Shown here: piece after piece, positions 56,372-64,000 of the stretch
Layout: the number at the start of each line of letters is the position of its first letter
How positions within the stretch are numbered: position 1 is the stretch's first letter
Assembly: GCF_019320115.1 (NCBI RefSeq)
Contig: NC_089595.1
Location: forward strand, 109,818,158-109,882,157
Reading direction: 5' to 3'
DNA: 64,000 nucleotides
From: Miscanthus floridulus
Lineage: Eukaryota; Streptophyta; Magnoliopsida; Poales; Poaceae
Notes under the pieces: generated by a model
The model's input: the letters and a program-made list of their open reading frames with translations, nothing else
Databases searched by the model: none
Told to the model about the DNA's origin: nothing
Made by a program: the position numbers and the translations under genes

Positions 56372-59300
56372 TGTAACACCCTTGGTGTTATGCCCTAAAT
56401 AAATTACTAAACCATGTCATAAGCATCATGTTTATATGATAATACATGTGATGGAGTGTGTAGATCAATTTCTTGTAACCTAAAATGACAAATAAAAATG
56501 TTAAATGAAAGTCGAGTCAATAGCTCATGTATATCAAGTAGGGTTTAAAACTATTTTTTATTGAACAAAAACACTATAGAACACACATGTGACACTTAAA
56601 TAAAGTTTGAAATATGAACTTTGTAGATGGCAATGAAATACTTGTTGTAGAAAAATAACATTGCTAGCCAACATTTCTAATATCCTAGAAATGCAACTTG
56701 GAATCAAATTCAGCTCATAGACTTAGAAGATTTTAAGTGTATAGACAGCTAGACAATGCCATGTTTGGCAATTTATTTTGCTAAATCGGGTTAAGAAAAG
56801 GTGTTATGTTTTAGCTTCGGTTGGTAGCCTCATACGCCATATTGAGCATGGTGAAGATGGTTTAGGTCCAGAAGCAACCGTTTAGTTGTTATAGACGCTT
56901 TAAATTTCATGCACATCACGTTCTCGGGCTAGATCACCAGGTGAGCGCAGTCACCACGCCTCGAGGGTATGACGTCGCCATGCCTGCTCACTCTATGCTC
57001 GCACATGCACTACCATGTGTATCCAGCTGCTCTGACCTGGTTGTGGCCTGGACGCCACTAGCCTCGAGCGCGCAGAGCCATAGTTGCTGCTTGTGCAGCC
57101 AAGCGGTGCTGTCGCACTGCCAACCTGCCCCACGCTGTGATGCAGCCACTATCAGTGTCGTCGCATCACCATCATGTCCGCCCCTATCCTCTGCACCTCT
57201 GTGCCACTACCGGCCAAGTTTGAGGCTGCCACTACCACGCACACGTGGCCGAGCTCGCCGTCGCCTTGTCATTTATAGCTCTACGACCGCATGGGCCATG
57301 TTGGTCGGGGCCGCACGTGCTTGTCCAAAGCATCTATGCGTGTGCCTCCATGATCATGTCGACCACATCCTGCCAAGGTGAGACCGAGACGAGCCCACTT
57401 GCCGCCCTGTCTCACTCTCTTCTACCGCCGTAAAGCCGCGCCATCAATTGGCCACCGAGTGATCACCTCCATTCAATTCAGCGCATCCATGTCTTCACCA
57501 TCAGGTGGTCTCACTGCACGGCCCCACCCAGCCATGAAGAAGGCACTACCAAGCTCCAATTTTGGAGTTTCCCCACCACCGTGCTGATAAGGCCATGTCC
57601 GGCCGTGGATGTGGGTAGCCCTCGTACCATCCCTCCTGTGCCAATTCACCTGCACCACTAGCTTCACCTTGCCTCCCTCTTCACTTTACGCATGCCAGTG
57701 GAACCGCTACTGCCTCCCCATCACCGCAGACATGACTGTGCCACCATGGTGCATCACTGCATGGCTTGGCTGCACGTAGCCACATCTCCTCCACCATCGT
57801 CCACCCCAACCATCACCTCGGCTAGGTCCACGGTAGTCTACTAATACTCCCTCGCTAGCTAGTTAGGTTCTTAGGTGCTCTAGATCACCGGGGCACCTGT
57901 GCCACTATCATGAATGGTCATGCATCGTTGTAGCTCTCTCTAGTGTGTCCCACCACCCCACGTTGCTGCTTGGTGTAGGTGGCTGGACCATAGTTGAAGG
58001 TTGGCCTAATCGACAGGCCAGCGCGAGCCTCTGGTGGCCGGCATGGTCGTGCCGTGTCGTCATGCACTTAGCCGTCGGGGGGTGCGTGGGGGTGAATTAG
58101 GGAAAGGCCAGGGGGTTAAGTGAGAAGGTCTGAGAGAGGAGAAAATAGTGTTAGTACTTAATTAAAAATTAGGAGGAGTTCGAGGCCTCTTTTGCAAAGT
58201 CGTCAATGTGCGCGGGACTCCCCTACCGCGGGCCATCGTGCGAGTGGGCTAGCCTCATGTGGGCCACTACGTGTGCGCACGCTGTGTCGCGCAGGCCACG
58301 CGGGAGATTTTGTTTTTCTTTTCCTAAGGAATTAGAAATAGTTTTCTAATTTAATTTTTGAGCTGATCTTTAGTAAATCATATAAAATCATGTAGGTGTC
58401 CAAAAATTATGAAACAAATTTTGTTAGGTTCCTAAAATTATGCTTTATCTGTTAGTGTATTTAGTTCATATATGTACATGTTGATACCAGGAGCTATTAA
58501 ATCATTTGAAAATGTTTAATATTGTTAGGATAATTATTGTAGGATTTTTTTGGTAAAACTGGTGATAGCTTTAGTCCTAAAATTTTTATAGTAGCTTCAT
58601 TGTATTATTATGTGCTCACAATAATTTTTGTAGCCTAAAATAGACTAAACATTAGGGTAGTTAAATGCTCTGTGTTTCAATATACATTAAATCATTAGTA
58701 GAAATAAAGATATATCCTTAATTTATAAAGCTAGGTGTTTGTTAGTTGAACCCAACACTTTGCTTGGTAAAGATGATAGTTAGCTTAGTACCTTAGTCAT
58801 TAGAGCTAGCTTAGTAGCTTAGTATGCGTATTCTTAGTTTAAGAGTTGTTGTTGCCTAAATGCTAAGTGTTGCATCATCATGACATACATGTAGAGAACG
58901 AGTTGGCGGAGATCATGAGTTCGAGGAGATCGTCGAGGATACAAGGGGGAGATTCTCATACAGGAGGAGGTCCTAGAGCCACCGATGACTGACTCAGCTG
59001 ACACCGCGCCTGCCCAAGGCAAGCCCCGGTGCATAACCCCTTATTTTTTATAATCACTGTTTATATATGTAAAGTGCATTTACGTCATAGGAATTTTATG
59101 GAAACCACATGCATAGATATACCTATCCTAAGAGTCTTACTAGTGTAGGTTCGAGTAGATGTTATGCTTAGGTCATCGGTAGCGTGAGCAACCTACCATT
59201 GCTCACAATAGGTCATTATTATAATTACTCTCATGATAAAATGATGAAAGGAAAATGGAGATCGGGTAGGGATAAGGTATGGGTTTTGGTGGATGTAACA

Positions 59301-60330
59301 GGTTGTGTCCTGCGGCTAAAGGGGCTTAGCTTGGTTACACTTTTTCCCTGTTCATGTCGATTAAGGACCGTCCATTGTTGTGGATGGTAGTCAGGTCACA
59401 TACTTATTATCCTGAGCACATACTTGCTTACGGGAGCGGAAAGGCTCGTTACACTCTTATCATGGGTTCCTGCTCTTTTTGGATCGACTAATTGGAGGCG
59501 GGGAAAGGCGAAGGTCTAAGCACCACACTAAGACAGGGTCTCTAGTGCAGGGGCTTAGAGTCCAAGTTTGGATGGGGACCTAGACCCCATGACAGGAGTC
59601 GAATGGGTTGGTTTTGTTTGTGCCTGGTGTACAAATAGGGCGTGTGTTTTAGGGTACCCAGCTAGGATATATTGGTTCATGAATAGATGTTTCCATGAGA
59701 TGGTATGATTTGGCTATGGTCTAGCACCATAGTAAGAACTGGAAGATGAAAGATGGTGAAGTGGTTCCGATTGCTTAACCCTTGCTTGAAAGTAGAGCAG
59801 GTGCTTACCTAGAATGATTAGCTAATGAAGTAATCATGACTGCTAATAAAACTTGACTATAAGGATGAACTATTAGTAAGGCTTTCCGCAAACAAAAAGA
59901 AAACAGCAAACCCATATTGCCTATCATATCCTTGAGAGTTGAGAAACTATTTCCTCTAGTCGGGTAAGTCTTACGAGTATATTGTGTACTCAGGGTTTAT
60001 TTACCCATGTTGCAGGTGCAGCTTGAGGAGTAGCTCTTGTGTGGAGGATTTTTCTGGTGGGCACAGATGGATCCTTATATCATTTCCGCTAGATATTTAT
60101 TTTCATTCCACTGCTTAATTATCGCACTCTGAACTTTGGTATTATAATAAATAATTTCTAAGAACTATTGTTGTATGAAATGGACTAAGTATTGTAAGCT
60201 TGTACTCATTATTGGATTCTAGATGTAAAACGTGGATTGTTTTGAGTTCTCCCATGGGTTGTGCTCGACGGAACTGTCTGATGTAGCTCACTTTTAAGGT
60301 GCTTAGTGTCTAGTGGAAGACGAGCACCTC
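56372..60330 (+). repeat. Third Tekay LTR copy, 3'-truncated (solo LTR)
   Basis: Starts TGTAACACCCTTGGTGTTAT and runs colinear with the two Tekay LTRs to GACGAGCACCTC, where the others continue for about 30-40 more bases to the CCACA end. No primer site or gag follows. Divergence from the other two is visibly greater, so it is an independent insertion of the same family. Confidence 0.85.
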
Positions 60331-61170
60331 CGTTTTTGATGATCCATATATGGATGGAAAGCTAATTTGATAAGGAAGCCAATCCAAGTGGTTTCATGTC
60401 AAAACCTCTTCGGAATCAACAGGAATTGTCAAAACAAGTCAGCATCCAGAATATGCCAGGGTGCTGCGACACCTTCTTTTGGCCCGTTGGACCGTGTATC
60501 GCGTTTCAGCCCATTAGGGGGCACGTCCAGGGTAGGCGACAACCCTAAGACCTTTATAATCATATGCCATCACCATCATTAGGTTTTGGGTTTTGCTTAG
60601 ATTATTCTGTCAAGAACAGTTTCGCCGTTCATCGGTTTGTGAGACCCCAACTTCGTGAGATAATCATTCATCTGCAATTTGGTTGTGTTCTTTCTTGTTC
60701 TTGCTTGTGTTCTTCATTGCACAGGCAAGGATTAGCCTTCTTGGTGAGGTCAACCTGGTCCATGACTTGGTTGATAACCAGAGGAGCTGTGGTGCTAAGC
60801 TTGTAGGGTTCGATCGTTCGATCTAAAGCCAGATCGGTGTGTCATTCTCCGCCACAATGATAGTTACCATCACCTGATGGAAGATCGGGATCCCATCTCC
60901 ATTAAGTGGTATCAGAGCTAATGATGGATGATGGTGGTGGCGTATGATTATAAAGGTCTTAGGGTCGTCGCCTACCCTGGACATGCCCCCTAATGGGCCC
61001 AAACATGATACACGGTCCAACGGACCAAAAGAAGGTGTCGTAGCACCCTGGCAGATTCTAGACGCTGACTTGTTTCGACGATTCCCGTTGATTCAGAAGA
61101 GATTTTGACATGAAACCACTTGGATTGGCTTTCTTATCAAATTAGCTTTCCATCCATATGTGGATCAAAA
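60331..61170. repeat. Inverted repeat enclosing an LTR/primer-site junction
   Basis: 60331-60582 and 60920-61170 are inverted copies, both with GTTTTTGAT, GATGGAAAGCTAATTTGATA and AGGGTGCT.CGACACCTTC, and several percent divergence. The 340-base loop ends TCTCCATTAAG followed by a perfect primer site TGGTATCAGAGC (60907-60918). Left-arm end CATCATTA meets, inverted, TAATGATGG right after the primer site. It is a rearranged retroelement LTR plus leader; no coding sequence is seen. Confidence 0.75.
60907..60918 (+). promoter_or_regulatory. tRNA-Met primer-binding site of a rearranged LTR element
   Basis: TGGTATCAGAGC lies between the two inverted arms. The sequence on its left would be the LTR end, although it finishes CCATTAAG and lacks a clean CA. 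Confidence 0.75.
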
Positions 61171-61174
61171 ACGG

Positions 61175-64000
61175 AGTCTGGATGCGTCCTGAGTGACCAG
61201 TTTAAGGCAGACTGGTCCTGGAGGCCGAGGCAGACTCGAACTTGAGTTGATTTGGGCCTCCACCTCGGGGACTCGAACCAAATTAGCCTTGGGCCTCCTT
61301 CTTGACTTGTACACCCTTGCTGGCCTCCTTCCTCTCCATCCCATGCACCTAACATGGTCATATGCATGGGTGTCATGTCCTCATCACAGTGCCACCGGAC
61401 AACCAATGGCGGTGCCCTTAGGGCAACTCGCTGCTCTCGGCCTCCCCAGCAGGTCACCACCATAGGGGTGGTGATGCACTGAACAAGGGGTGGCGGTGCC
61501 ACCTAGGTAGCACCTCAAGCTCGGTTCGCCTCCTTTTCTTCACCAACTTCTCCTTTGCAAATGTGCCAACACCACCAAGTGTTCACCAACTTGTGCACGT
61601 GTGTTAGCTTTTCACAAACATTTTTATGGAGTTAGCCACTCAACTTGCCACGCCACTCGATCCTAGCAATGATGCAAAGTTAGATCACTCGAGTGGCACT
61701 AGATGACCGATATACAAACAAGTTTGCCCCTCTTGATAGTACAACTATCTATCCTAAACCTAGTCATAAACTTCTCTACACACTTATGACCAGTGAAATG
61801 AAATGCCCTAGGTTATACCTTTGCCTTACGTATTCCATTTCATCTACTCCAATGTTGATGCTAAAAGGATCAAGATGCCCAAGAGGGGGGTGAATTAGGC
61901 TAATTCTAAATTTCTTTACAATAATTAAATCCTATGGTTAGCCCAATTAATCCCATGTGCCTACAAAGTGTTTATAATGTTCTACCGCACAAAAAGTCTT
62001 GCAACCTAAGTTCCAAACCTACTCTAGCATGGCAATTCTATGAATGTAAAGACAAGTATTGAATTGCTCAAAGTAAATGCTCAAAGTAAATGAGAGAAGG
62101 AGGAACGCGGCGATGTTTTGCCAAGGTTTCGAAGAGTCGCCACTACCCACTAGTCCTCGTTGGAGCACCCACGCAAGGGTGTAGCTCCCCCTTGATCTAC
62201 ATAAGGATTAAGTGCTCTCTACGGGTTGATTCTTTGACACTCCATCGCGATGAATCACCCATAACCGCTCACAACTTGAGTTGGGTCATCCACAAGCACC
62301 GCCGGATGATCACCAAGCTCCCAATCACCACCAAGTCATCTAGGTGATGGTGATCACCAAGAGTAATAGGCATGAACTCTCACTTGACCATGACAAGCCT
62401 AATGCGAAAGGTGGATGCACACTTTACTACTATTGATCTCACTAATGAGGGCTCTCTTTGGGATTCTCAAATCTCAATCACCTCACTAGGACCTTGCTCT
62501 TCTTGGCACTCTCAAAGGTGTTTTTCAGCTATTGGAATGAGCAAAAGTACCCCCAGACATGAATGGAGGAAGTATTTATAACATGGGCTGAAAAACGAAC
62601 CGTTATGTGCCTCTACAGGGTGACCGAACGCTCTGGTTATGTTGACCAGATGCTCTGGTCAATTCACCCTGAACTCCAGTGATCAAGTAGTGACCGGACG
62701 CTGGACAACGTCCGGTCAGCACTGACCGGACATGTCCGGTCATGATTTTCCCTCTCTGGAACCATACTGGAGTCGACTGGACGCTGGGACTCAGCGTCCG
62801 GTCACTTCACGTCTCAGCGTCTGGCCACTTCCAGATGACTTCACCTTGATCAAATGAACTAACCAGACTCTGCACCAACGTTCGGTCACACCAAAGCCAG
62901 TGTCCAGTCAGTATTTGACCCTCCATTCACTTCCAACTCTCAATCAAGCGTGAATGAAGTTTGCTCCAATGGATCTAAGGGCTATTTTGGAGCTACCTAG
63001 TGCTAGATTTAGTAAGTGTGCACCACACCTAACTCACTAGACTCACCTAGGTCAAGCTACCCATCCATACCCCAATTAATAGTATGGCCAAAGGAAAAAT
63101 AAAGTCCTAAACTACTCTAAGTGTCTCTTGAACACCAAACAACACTTAGAACTAGTCCATCCTTAACCTTGTCATCCATCCTTTGAAAACCAAAATGATT
63201 TCCATCGTAGGGGCATGACCACCATAATTGCTCAATCGATCTCCATTACCGTGACCTAACTTAATTACCTCTGCAAAACACACATTAGTCATAGTAATCA
63301 TGTATTGTTATTAATCACCGAAACCCAATTAGGGGCCTAGATGCTTTTAGATGCAACACATGCACCAACCAAGTCACAAATGATATGATCCACTTCATAT
63401 CATCACATGACCGTATTAGTTCATCGATCTTGACTTCACTTGCTCTTCACCGTTGCTTCGGTCCATCGGTGCCAAGTCATCACTCAACTTGCCTTTCACA
63501 CTTACAACCGGTCCATCAAGCCAAGCCTTGTCTTGATCTTCTCCACCTTGGTCACATGACTCAATGTCATATCTCATATGCAATGAGCTCCTTCATCATA
63601 TGTGTGAGCTTTGCAACATCTCTAAGCCATCTTCACCGTCATGGCATATGTTGCTCACACACATGTACCTATGGACTAACCACATGTGTATCTCACATTA
63701 AACACAATTAGTCTACCTAGTTTTCACTCAATTACCAAAACCAAACTAAGGACCTTTTAATATTTCCCTTTTTGGTAATTAATAACAACTCTACAAAGAT
63801 ATGGAAATTAAGCACTTTTGGATTTATGTTGCTTGCCCAAGCAATTTTACCATGTGTAAATGATTTTGGACAAGTACCACAAACCTGAAATGGTAGTATT
63901 AGCTCCCCTACATATGTGCTAGTGTTTGGTTTGAAGCTCGCACATATGCATAGATTGGAATTGTGGGAGAGTAATTACTACCAATGATGCTAAGGTGTAA
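61175..64000 (-). repeat. LTR-type repeat sequence running off the window
   Basis: AAGAGGGGGGTGAATTAGG at about 61883-61901 and CCCTTTTTGGTAATTAATAAC near 63768 are the kinds of ends seen in large copia LTRs. Between them lie CACCAAG-rich text and a cluster of CCGGACGCT/GTCCGGTCA motifs (62620-62940). 61175-61860 is unassigned. No credible gene. Confidence 0.45.

Overview
The window looks like nuclear DNA from a grass (Poaceae, probably an Andropogoneae-type genome such as sorghum, sugarcane or Miscanthus). The reasons are nested LTR retrotransposons, grass-type MITEs, GC-rich gene starts with introns, and a DUF4228 gene with a plant TATA box. No bacterial operon, CRISPR array, rRNA or convincing tRNA gene was seen. 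All reading was by eye; nothing was aligned by software.

Layout. 1-4523: the 3' part of a decayed Ty3 (Reina-like) element ending in a short LTR. 5578-5700: a MITE-like repeat. 6962-7669: promoter and single-exon CDS of a DUF4228/PADRE protein (+). 9001-13056: a very large inverted repeat (arms of about 2 kb, 42-base spacer). 24186 down to 13774 (-): a RING-CH (RINGv, MARCH-like) E3 ligase gene whose six exons I could assemble across 10.4 kb. Its intron 3 holds a 5.36-kb Ty1/copia element (14264-19618, TSD AATAG) and its intron 2 holds a GC-rich block. The inverted repeat sits between the convergent 3' ends of the DUF4228 and RING-CH genes.

24921-27734: a transposon with 390-base terminal inverted repeats (TIRs) that carries a long intact EXO70 reading frame; the last ~108 codons are TIR sequence. 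27994-29706: a Stowaway-like element containing LINE tails (15-bp TSD), next to which a hAT MITE has inserted (8-bp TSD). 29990-30480: a fold-back MITE. 30698-31015: SINE-like and PIF/Tourist-like pieces. 31398-34220: a Mutator-like element (9-bp TSD, 8/9 match) carrying a two-exon gene of unknown function.

34676-38686: a probable solo LTR. 39016-54088: a copia-type solo LTR (TSD AGACT/AGACC) split by a complete 13-kb Tekay/Del chromovirus (39132-52145, TSD TTGAA, LTRs of 3.9 and 4.1 kb). 56372-60330: a third copy of the same LTR that lost its last bases. It abuts an 840-base inverted repeat enclosing a tRNA-Met primer-binding site. The remainder to 64000 is LTR-like repeat.

Three host-type coding units look worth expert time: the DUF4228 gene, the RING-CH gene and the EXO70 frame; the two-exon gene in the Mutator-like element is a fourth candidate. 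Nothing here proves a new molecular system. The most unusual structures are the EXO70-TIR fusion, the 4-kb inverted repeat with a template-switch-like centre, and the RING-CH gene stretched by nested insertions.
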